64,000 bases of DNA, taken from NCBI GenBank assembly GCA_026168455.1, contig CM047428.1, positions 18,380,759-18,444,758 on the forward strand, written 5' to 3'. Positions 37,886 through 50,773 of the stretch are shown one piece after another. The translations under genes and the position numbers were made by a program. Source of the stretch: Theocolax elegans. Lineage: Eukaryota; Arthropoda; Insecta; Hymenoptera; Cerocephalidae. Position 1 is the stretch's first letter, and each line of letters opens with the position of its first letter. The notes under the pieces are model-generated. The model worked only from the letters and a program-made list of their open reading frames with translations. It was not told the origin of the DNA and made no database searches.

Positions 37886-38108
37886 AATTATGAAACTTTG
37901 CTAACTCAATAAAATATTATCTCAACGTTGAGGTTAACAATTCCAAATTTGACGACTCAACAGAAGTTATCAATTTGTTTTTGCTTAATGCGAACATCTA
38001 TCGATAGCAACTTCAAATCTCATACAACTTCAAATCGAACAAACTTTTAAAATATTTAAAATAGCTTTCAAATATTAATTGTCTTACTATTTTGACTAAA
38101 ATAAAAAA
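37886..38108. promoter_or_regulatory. divergent promoter region of BEN gene and transposase
   Basis: The 223 bp between the two start codons must hold transcription starts for both genes unless unseen upstream exons exist. It is AT-rich; no clear TATA box or initiator was chosen. Confidence 0.4.
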
Positions 38109-41060
38109 ATGAAACGTTCGAAACATTTTACCGATTTCAGTAAATCTTATAAATGTAAAATACGAAAAAAATTGCGCAACTGCTCCATATCCGACGATGA
38201 GACTTCTACCAATACCGAAGAATCTGACGACGCATCGAACCTTACCATGTCGGAATGCGATATTAATTTAGCTCACTGCGAATCTTTTGTAAATAATACT
38301 TTAAGTAAGTATTTGTATATTCCTAAAATTTATATATATATATACACATATATATTAATTTATTTATTTATTTTTGTAACCTAAAATATAGTTTAAAAGT
38401 AATATAAATTTATAATAAACGTCAAAGTATTATATGTGGTATATGAAAGACAATTTTGTCAATTTCACTTCCTTTAAAATATTTTTTCTATACTTGTTCA
38501 TTTCTATTGTCGATAATATCTTAAACTTTAAAATATTAACAATTTTATAACTTTGGTACGATGCGCATTTAATTTATTAAAATTCCCGCAAAAAAATAGT
38601 ATTTATTACTTGTAAAAGTAGTATAACAAGTGCGTAAAATATGCTCGATACACTTTCACACGATATCAATACGATATTTTTTAATACAGTGTACAGTTCG
38701 ATTTTCGTCAATAAAATATGTAATATCGCACGCATAATTTAATAAATGAAAATACTATTCATAAAATAAGGATTAATCTTACACTATGTAACAAAAAATA
38801 TAAACATACCACAAAAATAATTTAAAAATAACAAATTTATTATTAATTGGATTTCTAGTTATTTTAATATAACCATATTTTACAAATAATACGGAAAATT
38901 TATATTGTTTATATCATTAGTTGGGTGAAAATGTATATGAAAAACGATTTTAATAAAATACGTATACCACTATTAAAAAATCTTTGAATAATTTATATTC
39001 ATAAAATATATACTAATACAGATTTGGATCGAAATGTTTACAATCAAGTAAATGTAGATGAAGCATGCGAATCTGAAGACTTTGATTGTGAAAATCAATC
39101 GGTTCCTAGTGTCGATAGCGATTCTGAAGAAGAAACGGAAAGTAGCTCCAGTGAAGTTGAAAGTGATTCTTCCGCAGAAATAGAAAATAATGTTGATGAC
39201 AGTTTTTTCATCAACAATGCTGAAAAACCCTTATATCCTGGAGCACCGATTACTTTAGCAGAACATATATTATGTTTATTATCAGTATTGCTTCATTTTA
39301 AATTGACCGGAGTACTTTTTGCGAAATTTCTCTCCATTATTTCCTTTCATTGTATTAAACCCAACTTTTGCATAAAAACTATGTATAAATTTCAGAAAAT
39401 TTTTCAAAGTATAAAAACCCCTTTAATTCGACATTATTATTGCTCATTGTGCTTTAGTCCGCGAAAAAATGATAAAGAGGAAGAATGTGCGTTTTGTAAA
39501 AAAGAGACTCCCACTAGCTATTTTATTGAAATACCTATATTAGCACAATTAGAAAGGTTATTTGGACGGGAAGGATTTAAAGATTTATTAAACAACAGAT
39601 TATCGCGCAGAAAAGTTAATGATAATAATTATGAGGATATTTATGATGGGTCCATCTACAAAGAGTTGATAAATGATGGATTTTTATCCAATCAAAATAA
39701 TATTTCTTTTACTTGGAATACTGATGGGGTGCCATTATTTAAATCTTCTAAATTAACGATTTGGCCATTTTATTTTGTTATAAACGAATTACCTTACAAT
39801 TATAGATTTAGTCGCGATAATGTAATTCTAGCTGGTCTTTGGTTTGGTGCAACAAAACCCTCCGTTAATTTGTTTGTCAACGTTTTTAGAGATGATTTAA
39901 AAGCATTATATAAGGGTGTATCGTTTTCCTTTCCTCAATTTGCTAGAGCGGTACTTGTGCGCGCAATTGTTATTTGCGGTACGTGTGATCTTCCCGCTAA
40001 GGCTCATTTTCTTAACATGAAACAATATAATGGTTATTATGGTTGTCAAACATGTAAAGAAAAAGGAAAAAGAGTTGACAATGTTTTAGTATATCCCTAT
40101 AGTGACAACATAGAATATCGTACAACTCAAGACACTTTAGAGAATGCTACAGAAGCTTTACAAACTAACACTCCAATTTTCGGCGTTAAAGGACCGACCG
40201 AATTGTCAAAAATTGTTCTTAATTATATTGAAGCAACTTCTATTGATGTTATGCATTGTGTTTATGAAGGTATCACTAAAAAACTATGTTGGCTATGGTT
40301 TAATTCTGAAAATCACGATAAAGTATTTTCATTATCTAATTTTACTTCAATTATAAATCAACGATTATTGGCAATTACTCCACCCAATTTCGTTGTAAGA
40401 TTACCAAGGTCGATTACCGATATAGCATATTGGAAGGCATCAGAACTAAAGTTATTTTTATTATTTTACAGTATACCACTATTATATGATATTATGAGTT
40501 TAAGATATTTTAATCATCACAAATTGTTTGTTTTTGCGATTTATTTATTAAATCATTCAAGCGTTTCAAATCAGATGATTGAACAAGCATCATGTATGCT
40601 TAACGAATATGTTTCACAATTTCAAGATCTCTATGGAGAAACATACATGACTTGCAATCTTCATCTTTCCTTACATTTACCGGATGTCGTAAAAAAGTTT
40701 GGTCCTCTGTGGACAACATCTTGTTTTCCATTCGAAAATTTAAATGGTGTGTTTAAAAGTTTAGTACATGGTACAAAATATGCTGGATTGCAAATATGTT
40801 CATCTATTTCATTACTATATAATTATTCAGAATTGAAAAAAAAATATTTGAGTTTTGGAAGCGAAATACATGTATTTTGTAATAAAATTGATCACAATTT
40901 TCGTCTAAAAGAACAAATAATTAATTCTAATTCTTCTGTTATTGGCAAAATTGATAAAAAGTTATTGTTTGATCCTAGCATATTTTACTGTTTTAGAAAT
41001 TATGAAATAAATGAGAATAAATACATTTGTATTATAGGCTACTTAAAGAAAAATTTATAA
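38109..41060 (+). CDS. Tnp2-like (CACTA/EnSpm) transposase
   Basis: Two exons, 38109-38304 and 39022-41060, joined in phase (TTTAA|GTAAGT donor, TACAG acceptor). They give about 744 residues to the stop. Exon 1 is basic then Ser/Glu-rich. Exon 2 begins with a long acidic stretch, then a zinc-binding region (CSLCF ... CAFCKK, about residues 205-225), then the Tnp2 core: TWNTDGVPLFKSS with the presumed first catalytic Asp, FYFVINELPYNYR, VRAIVICGTCDLPAKAHFLN with the second Asp, and a CQTCKEKGKR pair. A His/Asp-rich helical part follows (SIDVMHCVYEG, CNLHLSLHLPDVV). DNA cut-and-paste transposition is the expected role. The reading frame breaks near 41035-41060, and the missing C-terminus continues in another frame to 41431. 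Confidence 0.8.
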
Positions 41061-41431
41061 TTGATTCGCTTAGTTATACGCGCAAAAGAAAAACAAAAAC
41101 ATGTGTTGTCAAATATTGCATAAATGACGAGTTTTACATAGGATCCGTAGAACTTTTTGTGAAGGTCTGTAAGTGTGATTGTAATAATCATTGCGATGAC
41201 TGTGATGATGGAGTATGTAAACATTATGCAATTATTAATAATTATTCCGTAGAAAAAATATTTCATTGTAATTCTGTAAATATGCCGTTACCATTCATTT
41301 TCTCTTGTACTGTAAATTCTAATATACAATTGGCTGTCGATATTGTAAATATAAAAGATATATTATTTCAAGTTGATGTAAACGATAAAATATATGTAAT
41401 TGAACGTTCGAATAAAGTTGAAAAAGAGTAA
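41036..41431 (+). pseudogene. frameshifted C-terminal part of the transposase
   Basis: Directly overlapping the end of the transposase frame, the next frame stays open for 134 codons with IIDSLSYTRKRKTKTCVVKY, a Cys-rich segment (CKCDCNNHC) and a C-terminus ending NKVEKE. The content looks like the normal continuation of these proteins, so a one-base change near 41030-41060 has probably split the gene. A tiny intron was considered, but no suitable donor was seen. Confidence 0.6.
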
Positions 41432-41639
41432 TTATATATTATTATATATTAATTTATATAAAGATAATAAATTCAGATAAATCTATATAATCTTAATCTA
41501 GAATTTATAAAAAGTTTAAAGAATTTCGTTTCAATTTTAAGGATTATACCCTTCTTAAAAACTAATTACTTTTGAAAAAGACTTTTCAGCTAGATTTTTG
41601 ATGACTTTTGCAAGGCTTTTTTTCCATAAATTTAATCTA

Positions 41640-41815
41640 GAGTATTGCCAGACTTGTGCCAGACTTGTGCCAGACTTGTGCCAGACTTTTAAAGTACAAA
41701 AATAAAGTCTGGCAAAGTGGCCTACGGTAGACTTCAGTAAGACTTTTGAAAAAGACTTTCAAAGACGTCAGCCAGACTTTCGAAGACTATTTCCAGACTT
41801 TTTTTTTTACACGGG
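41640..41815 (-). repeat. right terminal inverted repeat with subterminal motifs
   Basis: Reverse complement of the left end: three CCAGACTTGTG copies, TGGCCTACGGTAGAC, then GCCAGACTTTCGAAGAC, ending TTTACACGGG at 41815. Confidence 0.9.
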
Positions 41816-42375
41816 AAAATACGAATTACATTTCAAAAGTTTTTCGAAAATTATTATTTTAGTAGTATTTAATTTAAATATTATTCAAATCAAAATTTAA
41901 AAATTGTATGGATATATAAGTGTGTAGATAATTTATATTTATATAACACAATATTTTAAATAAACAAGTATGTATTTATTAGAAACAAAAGGTTATTTAA
42001 GGAATGCCTTTGTTTATAATAATTAAAATAAATATATGGGCTCTGTAACTAAAGGGAAAAATAAATTGGATATAATTATGGATTAAAACGCAAATTTTGA
42101 AAGAGGGTGCAAATTACGAATTACGGGAGAAATGGAAGAAACAGGTTTTTATTTATATACCGCTAAAATGTTATAAATAATTCTTTAAAACTAATACAAA
42201 AATTAATTTAATTAAGAAGAAAGTTTGATTACTCTAAAAGTACAAAATATTAATGACATATAGAACTCTTGGCGATGACTTAAATTAATTTTAGGTGGTA
42301 AAGTTCTATTAGAGCTGTTTAAAATAATATAAAATTTTAATAGGTTTTTACTAAATACTACAATTATATATATAC
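41816..42375. repeat. host repeat copy 1, right part
   Basis: Matches 43345-43905 (AAAATACGAATTACATTTCAAAAG start, GATTAAAACGCAAATTTTGAAAG shared), with small indels. Together with 35399-35732 it forms the interrupted copy. Confidence 0.85.
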
Positions 42376-42659
42376 ACCTTTTGTGTAAGTTATGTCCTAA
42401 AATACGTGAAAATTAGTGATTTTATGAGGTTTATGAGGCATAACTTACAACAGCGGTCTTGTCCAATAATAAGCCAAGAATAAGCTAACCCAAGCCATTC
42501 GAAAGCTCGCGAAAAATGTGAACTTTTGAGAGGTGTTAGATTAAAATCGATTATGGTGTGGTAGCCTTTTTTTTGATATTCAATATGTCCGGTTATTCTA
42601 TCTCTTCGAGATTTTAAAAGTAAGATATGTAACCAGGGTAGATAAGTTCTAAAGATTAA

Positions 42660-42908
42660 TTTAAACAAAAGTTGTTTGTTATGTTTTTTTCAAAAAAATC
42701 AACAGATTTTGAGATAAATGGCTTTAAAAATAGAAATTTTTCTAAAAAATTGAAAAATATCCACTTTTCATGGTCGAATAACTCTTAAGCAAATTATTTT
42801 TAACACTTAAATTTTTTTTGTATGTTCTGGAAGATGTTTCCAGCCTGTTCTCAAATTTTGGAGTGATTTAAAATTTTCATCGTACCACTTGACGTGAATA
42901 GCCCATAT
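42660..42908 (+). repeat. half-element related to the 56-58 kb fold-back family
   Basis: Its last 150 bp parallel the right arm of the fold-back at 56379-57306: a TTCTG/GAA..TGTTT core, CAAATTTTGG, then ACCACTTGACGTGAATAGCCCATAT against ACCACTTCACGTGGAATACCCCATAT. The opposite arm was not found. Confidence 0.5.
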
Positions 42909-42989
42909 ATGTGTATATATATGTATGTATGTATGTGGGTGTGTGTGCGTGCGGCGGAATATTTATATAATATATATATATATTTAAAA

Positions 42990-43905
42990 TTGTTTTTTCA
43001 AGAATACATAATATATGTATTTTTTCCGTGCGCAAAAAAAAAGTTGTGAACATAACATGAAAGAATGTGTATTTGTTTACTCATTCTTGATAAAACTCAT
43101 AAAATTTTTAACATTACTCAATAATAATAACGGATCTAAAATTCAATGTAATGATTTAAATACAGATGCAAAATTATTTGAAGATGAAATAATATTACAC
43201 AGTATAACATACACTTTTCCAAATATCTATATGTGAAATATAAAATAAATTAAAAATTGAATACATTAATTATTGCGTTTTTAAGATAATTCTATTATAA
43301 ATAGTAATGGCAAAAGAAAATTCAAATTTTAACAGTGGCAATATAAAATACGAATTACATTTCAAAAGTTTTTCGAAAACTATTAATTTAGGAGCATTTA
43401 ATTTAAATATTTTTTAAATTAATATTTCAAAATTGTATGGATATATAAGTGTGTAGATAATTTATATTTATATAACACAATATTTTAAATAAACAAGTAT
43501 GTATTTATTAGAAACAGAAGGATATTTAAGAAATGAATTTGTTTATAATAATCAAAATAAATATTTGGGCTCTGCATAGTAAAAATAAATTGGATATAAT
43601 TATGGATTAAAACGCAAATTTTGAAAGAGGGTGCAAATTACGAATCACGGGAGAAATGGAAGAAACAGGTTTTTATTTATATAGCGCTAAAATTTTATAA
43701 ATAATTCTTTAAAACTAATACAAAAATTAATTAATTAAGAAGAAAGTTTTATTACTCTAAAAGTACAAAATATTAATGACATAGAACTTTTGGCGATGAT
43801 CGTTCGTCATTAAATAAATTAATTTTAGGAGTTGAAGTTTTATTTATAACCGTTTAAAATAATCCAAAATTTTAATAAGTTGTTAACTAAAATACTACAA
43901 TTAGT
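42990..43905. repeat. host repeat copy 2 (empty site of the transposon)
   Basis: Uninterrupted copy of the sequence that flanks the CACTA-like element; the empty target is at about 43340-43350. The open frame 43015-43236 inside has stops in copy 1 and no recognisable domain. Confidence 0.85.
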
Positions 43906-44248
43906 AAGTATATGTACTTTACTATTTTGGTAAGTTAATTTTTCATTAACATTTATAATTATTAAAATATAAATGTAAGCTTTATGAGAATTCATATAGT
44001 TTAAAATTTACAGTTAACATTTAATATGTCTCTATTTTTTTATTATTTTTATTCTGATTTCATTGTACTAAATTTTGGTAAACTTTTATTTATAAATTAT
44101 AATAACTATAGCAATACCTCCAAGGTGTTGTGTGAATCTGTTTAATTTTTAAGGTGTCCATGATAGTGAAAAAATAGTACAATTTAAACATTATTTTAAA
44201 ATAAATTAATTACGAAAAACCTTTTTCGAAATTAAAAATAGGGGGTTG

Positions 44249-44283
44249 GCGCGCGAAGCGCGCAGGGGGGCGAAGCCCCCTAG
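44249..44283 (+). mobile_element. Helitron-like 3' terminus
   Basis: Two GAA-loop hairpins in tandem (GCGCGCGAAGCGCGC at 44249-44263 and GGGGGCGAAGCCCCC at 44266-44280) are followed by CTAG (44280-44283) and a T. Helitrons end with a GC-rich hairpin and CTRR inserted before T. The 5' end (TC...) was not located. The element body to the left is AT-rich and non-coding. Confidence 0.55.
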
Positions 44284-47200
44284 TATATATATATATCCTA
44301 TATATATATATATATCCTATATATATATATATATATATATATAGTATGCTGCAGGTATAATAAAAATAACAAGAGTTAAAATTAACAAAAAATAAAATAA
44401 AAGAAGAAAAAGTGAAATATAAACCGTTAGGATTACCAAACACCCCTAAATAGTATTCGATCCATCCCATACCAATTAAATCAATTAATCCGTCGTAAGT
44501 CACCTCGTTAGCGCGTCCCTCATCCCGTAAAAAGGAGCTCGCACGACGCTCCACGGGAAAAGGAGTAGCTGCATCGATTCGCGAAACAGCTGCTACAACA
44601 ACAGCTGGTAGAAAGAAGGAGAGAGAGAGAAAGAGAGAGAGAGAGGGAGGGATGGGAGAGGAAGATAGAAAGATAGAGAGCAAGTGAGCCGCGACTAACG
44701 GCAAAGCTGAGCAACCGTTAGTGTGGGGGGACTCTCGTTGCGTATCACCGAAAAAAGGGGTTGGCAGAAAAGGAATTTGTGTGAAATACACGTTTTAAAA
44801 AAAAAGTCATGCTAATCGCTACGAGCTTATTGTGCTCCGTTTGGTTAGTCGTTCGGGTGAATGCTATTATGAAATGGAAATGACGCTGAGATTGCATCGA
44901 GTTTTTTCCCTACTTAAAAGTATGACGAATGTTCATCGTTATATCCTACGATTATACGTATTTGGAATTTATAACGAAAACAAATGTTTGCGTATTTAAA
45001 TATTATTAATATTCTAAGATTTTCATTTGTTTTTAACAATCTAGCTATATTATATTTTTTCATTGAAATGTAAATCAACGTATATAACATTATGCGTTAT
45101 TCTTGAAAAACTTTGTAAAAATGGTAATAGTATTTCGTACGAGAATTTAGTATTGTGTAAACTTTATCATCGCTAAGATTAATAAAAACTTTTTTGCACT
45201 TTCTCATATATTTTATGTACATCGACTATTCATGTAGATTGAATCAACTGATAAAGTGGAAGCTACACTGTTTGTTGTGTATTGAAGAGCGTGCCAAAGT
45301 GCTTTTTTCAAAAAGTATTTTTTACAAAAATATTTAAAACTGAAGATAGTACCTAAAAGAGGTAATCAATAGTTAATTAAATATCGACATTTTCATTCCT
45401 GTTTCTTTTTTGTTATTCGCACGTAAAACATAACGGAGTAAAAAATGTTTCTATTAAGCTTTTCACATTTTTTAAAAATAAACGGATTTTAAACTTTTCT
45501 TCTCATTTTGTTACCGTTTTTCCTTTAAAATATTCAATTCCTCTTCGATATAATTTTTAATCAAATAGTAACGTCAAATAATTTAATTAAATAAATAAGA
45601 TAAATAAAACTGAATAATTTATTTATAAATTAAAAACCATCAATTGAACAAAGTACGCTCTCGTCTAAGGTCTTAATTATTTGACCATTCACGTAGAGTT
45701 CCGCAAGCTCGATAAACAACGTTCGGCGACACCATTTCCGTAGCACCCGAACGCGTTCCGGACAAACCCGAGAAATGCTTCGTGCACTAGGATGCAAGGT
45801 AAAGCAAGAGAGAGAGAGAAAATGTAGTCAGTCCAATACCTATAGAGCTTTCGAGTACGTGCAAGAGCCAGATATATATGCATCTACATATATACCTATA
45901 TATATATATATATACACATTGGGACAAAGAGGACGCGTAATGCAATTTTATGACTTGCCAACGAACACCGCGACTCTGTAATTTCCTTTCTCGATTTTCC
46001 TTCTCCAGCGTTTCGTAGGATCATATAAATATTTGTTGTGCGAGTGCCGTTGGTTTTCCATTTTCTTGTGGTTTATATGTAAGGTTTATAATAAGTTGGA
46101 GACGTTTAGTACTTTGATGAAAATAGGTTTATGACCTTCACTTGTGTTTAGAATTTCAAATTATTTATTTCTTCTTCTTTAATTTGAGAAATAACGCAGG
46201 TTTAATCTCATACTGATCCTATCTTCTTCTTTTTGAATTATTAATACTTCATATAGCAGACTTTACATAAATACTTATAATATTGCATACACTCGCGAGT
46301 TACGTATCTTTATACGTACAAGGACAAGGTCAGGGATGCACGAATTGTGCACACTGATCAAATTTTATGAGATTTAGTAGGAAGTAAAGCTGTATATTTT
46401 TCAATGGAGCGACTCCGTCCAATATCTACCGACGCAGAATATACGAGAATATTCGAACAATTTTTTTTTCTTATTTTACGTATAAAGAAAATATTTTAGC
46501 GAATTAAATAAAATGTTTGACGAAATAACATTCATTTGAATTAAGTTAACTTTTTTCGATATGAAGAAACCTTTTTTCAATTTACGAAGTATTTATATTC
46601 ATTTCAAATGAATATTTTGTCAAATGTATGCAAAGAAGTATTTTATTAACATCACTCATTTTATTTCTTTTTTTCAGTAAAATATAACTGTTAAGCTGGT
46701 TCTACTGCACTGATTAGTTTAGAATTGTGATTTTACTGTACCGATACATTTTACTAATGGTTTTACGAAAAAAGAACAGATATTGCAAAATTACATCCGA
46801 GTAGAGAGAAGCAGGTGTTTTACGAATTTATCGATTTCTTTTAGAAACGATGTGAAATCTACTTGTTTTTTTTTTAGAGGGTTTTTTTTCTATATGAATT
46901 GTCTGTAGAACATTTCAATTTATGATTTTTTTTCTCTTTAACTCTACCTTTCAACTTTTAAAAAGAGAACGCATAATACATTTTTCGATATAATCACAAA
47001 TGTCTAGAACCAGTAAGTACTTATTTAAAATTCATTTTTATTCCGAAAAGAAATTTCCTTTTCAATATTTAGTAAATTTGCGTTAAAAATTCTAAAAAAT
47101 TAAATGTCGAACTTCATTGAACATTATAAGGTCGTTACGAATAACTTTGAAAGATTAGTTTTTAACTGATTCCGCAACATGCGTTGGAAGTATTGCATGA

Positions 47201-50200
47201 AATAAATCTACACCGATGTAAACTAGTCATAAGCAGCTAGACACAAATTATGTACAAAAATATACTAAAGTTTCACAAAATAAATTAAAAGAATTCATAA
47301 AAATTGTAATAATATTTTCTTCAGAAACAATAATAAATAATTTTAGATAATTTAATTAAAATTTATATAAATTTTAATAAATGATGATATAAATATATTA
47401 AATTAAAAAAAAACAAGTTTACAAAACTCTTTGTCTGTAATAATAACTATGAAATAAATAGTTGATTTTTCTCTAGCATATAATTTTTCTAAAACCTCGT
47501 GCAACAGCGCAGTACCGTTCGAGTACAGCATCCGAAGGTTCGCGACGCGCGCGTATATACCGTTAAGTTTCCCCCCGTCGCGTCGGCATGTATATGTATA
47601 TATATAGTATATAGTACATATATATATATATATATATAGGAGAGAGAAGAGCCGACGCCCCGGGGTTGTCGTTTCTCGCGTTCCTTTCCGCCTTCCGCGG
47701 GCCTCTCATTTTTTGCCCCAGGGCTAATTATTATCGCCGGCAGGTCCAACAACGGCAGCTCAAACAAGCCGCGTGTATAGAAGGCTCGGTGTGTCTGTTT
47801 GTGCTGTTGCTTCGAGGGATTCGAACGACTCGTTTCTTATAGCCTCCAGAAAAATGAAACGATTCTTCTTTTCCTTTAAAGAAAACGAGTTTTATTAATA
47901 TTTTTACTTTTATCTCTTATTTATTTATTTGTTTAATACGTGCGATTGGCACGTGTACTTATATACGAAAAGTCAATACTTTTAATACATATTGTTAATT
48001 TACTGAATTCGAGTTAAAAATATAGTTTATACGTTTATTTATAAACTCACAATAATGATAATAAATTAATATCCGTACGTATATTCATTGTATAATGTCA
48101 ATACAACGTGGAATAAATATGTCAGTTAAGAGGAAAATATTAATTAGATTATTTAAAAGTATGTTTGCAATTATTATACATTTACGAAAATTATATATTG
48201 TTACATTAAACGTTATAAATCTAGCTAACCTTCTTAAAATAAAAAAACAAAACATTTTCCGACATAAAGTTATTTTCACATTTTAACTCTGCGTCGTCCA
48301 CGTTCACAACAAAATTACATAATTTAAGATTTATCCGGTATTAAGGTAACGTTTATTAATGGTAAGTAATAACAAACGCAATTAATTTAACTGAATTTAT
48401 TATAAATAACATTTATTCCACTGTATTTCTTCCACATTAATTACGAGTAAAACCACCTTTATTCGGGTATATATATATATATATATGTAACTCTGAAGAA
48501 GAGGGAAACACCGTTGCATAACTCAATTTCCCTTTGCAACCACCGAACTCCTCGATCCTTGGTAAAACGACTGTGCTACCTATATATACATCTGTGTGTA
48601 TATATATATATATATTCTACCGATCGTAATTCTCGTGTAAAGCATTCCAAGAACGAAGAGCCAGCGACTTCCTCGTGGTGCCAGAAAGAGAAATAACGCG
48701 CGCGGCAAGTTGGAAAAAAATTAGTGACGGGGACCGTTATCCGCTAGAAGATTCCGTGAGGAAATCCCTAAAGGCGTGCCAACCCGCACCGTACAGTTTT
48801 TCCCTCGGAAAATAAGAAAAAAACTGTACGCGAGTCGCTCCATTAGGGCATTATCGTGTCCCAGTCTATGTCTTGGCTTTGATTAATTGAACATGTCGTT
48901 CCTTCGAGATTTTCTTATTACCGGGATGGATTGTGCTGATTAATTTATTGCGCTGATTGATTTGTATTTTTGTATTAATATGTCACGGTTAATCTACAAC
49001 TCGTTTTTTAATTTTCGAATTGATATTGCTTATTATTCTTTGAATTATATATTTATTTGTTGTATTGATATTTCATTTGTGAGCTCTATGATATCGAGAA
49101 TATTCGGATATAATAAATATTATACTATTTTTGCTCTTTGTTTAAAATGGAATTTATATGTATATTTATTTTTTTTACACTCTTATGTCTTGCAGAAGTA
49201 TGCGCAACTATATTTTATAAAATTCTAACATTATGTATAATTTATCATTCTATTGCATTTTTCAGGTTTTTTTTATGAAAGAATAACGCGAATAGCGGTA
49301 CCAAGCATAAAAATTTATATTTATGGATGCAAGAGCTATTAAATTTTTATAAATTCAAAGTAATCCAGTTTTTTTCTCTTATTTAATAACGTAACTATTA
49401 AGTATCGACAGTAAGTTTGAGAAATAAAAGACCTTTCTTATCCAAGATTCATAAATACGTTCACGCACTTGAAGCTACGAGTCGTAATGAAGATAAGGGT
49501 TGTACAATTTACATTTAACATTGCGTGACAAAATATTTTTCATGAAATTCAAATACTCGACATCGATTACACCTTTCTTCATATTCCCATTTCGTTTTGC
49601 GAAGAATACAGGCCGACTAGAACAAGCACGAGAATAATAAATTTTTAGGTCAAGGGTCGTCAAAGAAAAATCGAAACGCAAAGAGACAATTTTCCTGACT
49701 CATTTTTTTCTCTTCACACTCTGAAACTTCTTCTTTTTCTTCTTTTTATTATCTATATATAGCTGACAGCCGATCTCGTATGCGGCGAGTGTTTCGAAGT
49801 AAAAATCACAGCAATCATTTTTCCGCCTCGTGTTTTTAATGTTAATCACGCGTAATATTTCCTTCTTTTATTTTTTTACGGTGATGATAAATTCAATCAA
49901 TTGGTATAGTGTTGAATGATAAAACCGAATTAATTATATTTTCAGCATAAATAAATTCGTCGCAAATTCTATCTTCGTGCCAGAATTATCTGAATTATTT
50001 ACAATTTAATCTAACTTTCAAAGTCTTTTAAAAACAACTTGGGCGAGCGCTGTGAACTAAAATTCCATGCACCCATTTTTTAAATATTCCGATATATCGC
50101 CTAGTTAAAAATTGCCACCTCATTAATCCACGTTTCGCGTAATACTCGAGGAGCAGATTAAAATACGCGAGTAAATATAAAGGCACATGTATGTATGTAT

Positions 50201-50673
50201 GTGCGTATGTGTGTGTGTATGTATATATATAAAGTAAAAGATGTAAGGAATATGCATGCGGGTTGCGCACTTCAATTTTCGCAATGCCCTCGACCCTAAT
50301 TACAGTCCCTCCACGCGCGCATTTTAGCCCTTACAAGCTACCTGCTTCGGGTAGACGCGCACAGGTTTATTCATAACTCAACGCACGTATTACCGTTGTG
50401 CTCGTTCTCGATGTGGACGCCACAACGAGCATCGGGACTTGGAATCCTCGACCTCGATTTTCTCTCTTCCTTTTCCTTTTCCTTTTTCGCCTCGACGCGC
50501 AAAGTCGAAGCTCCTTCCAACAATTTAACATTTCTATTGATGTTATTTTTACAAATTTAACTTAAAGAAATGGATATACTTGAAGTATTTTAATAAACTC
50601 TTTTAGTCAACTATTAAATTTGAATATGGAAAATGTTTTTTATATTATGATGATACTTAATTATGTTTATTTG
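44284..50673. other. non-coding region with scattered GC-richer islands
   Basis: No gene recognised. TA microsatellite at 44284-44342, a GA-rich tract at 44610-44690, GC-richer islands at 44500-44830, 47490-47830, 48480-48860 and 50250-50520. ORFs there are low-complexity or antisense to TA/CT tracts. Confidence 0.5.
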
Positions 50674-50773
50674 NNNNNNNNNNNNNNNNNNNNNNNNNNN
50701 NNNNNNNNNNNNNNNNNNNNNNNNNNNNNNNNNNNNNNNNNNNNNNNNNNNNNNNNNNNNNNNNNNNNNNNNN
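50674..50773. other. assembly gap (100 N)
   Basis: Exactly 100 N, the usual placeholder for a gap of unknown size. Confidence 0.99.

Larger units (their letters stand above)
35733..41815 (+). mobile_element. CACTA/EnSpm-like transposon with BEN-domain gene
   Basis: A 6.1 kb element beginning CCCGTGTAAAAAAAAAAG and ending with the reverse complement. Its long terminal inverted repeats extend about 170 bp and are full of AGTCTGGC-type subterminal motifs, likely transposase binding sites. The empty site survives in the second host repeat: the left flank ends CAATATAA, the right flank begins AAAATACG, and the empty copy at 43340-43350 reads CAATATAAAATACG, which implies a 2-bp AA target duplication. 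It carries a plus-strand Tnp2-like transposase and a divergent minus-strand BEN-domain gene. The ends do not start with CAC, so placement in CACTA rests on the transposase. Confidence 0.85.

Noticed and set aside
43015..43236. 73-residue frame in host repeat copy 2
   Set aside because: Interrupted by stops in copy 1 and without similarity to a known domain.
44210..44791. 193-residue minus-strand frame
   Set aside because: Encoded by TA and GA microsatellites and the Helitron-like hairpins.
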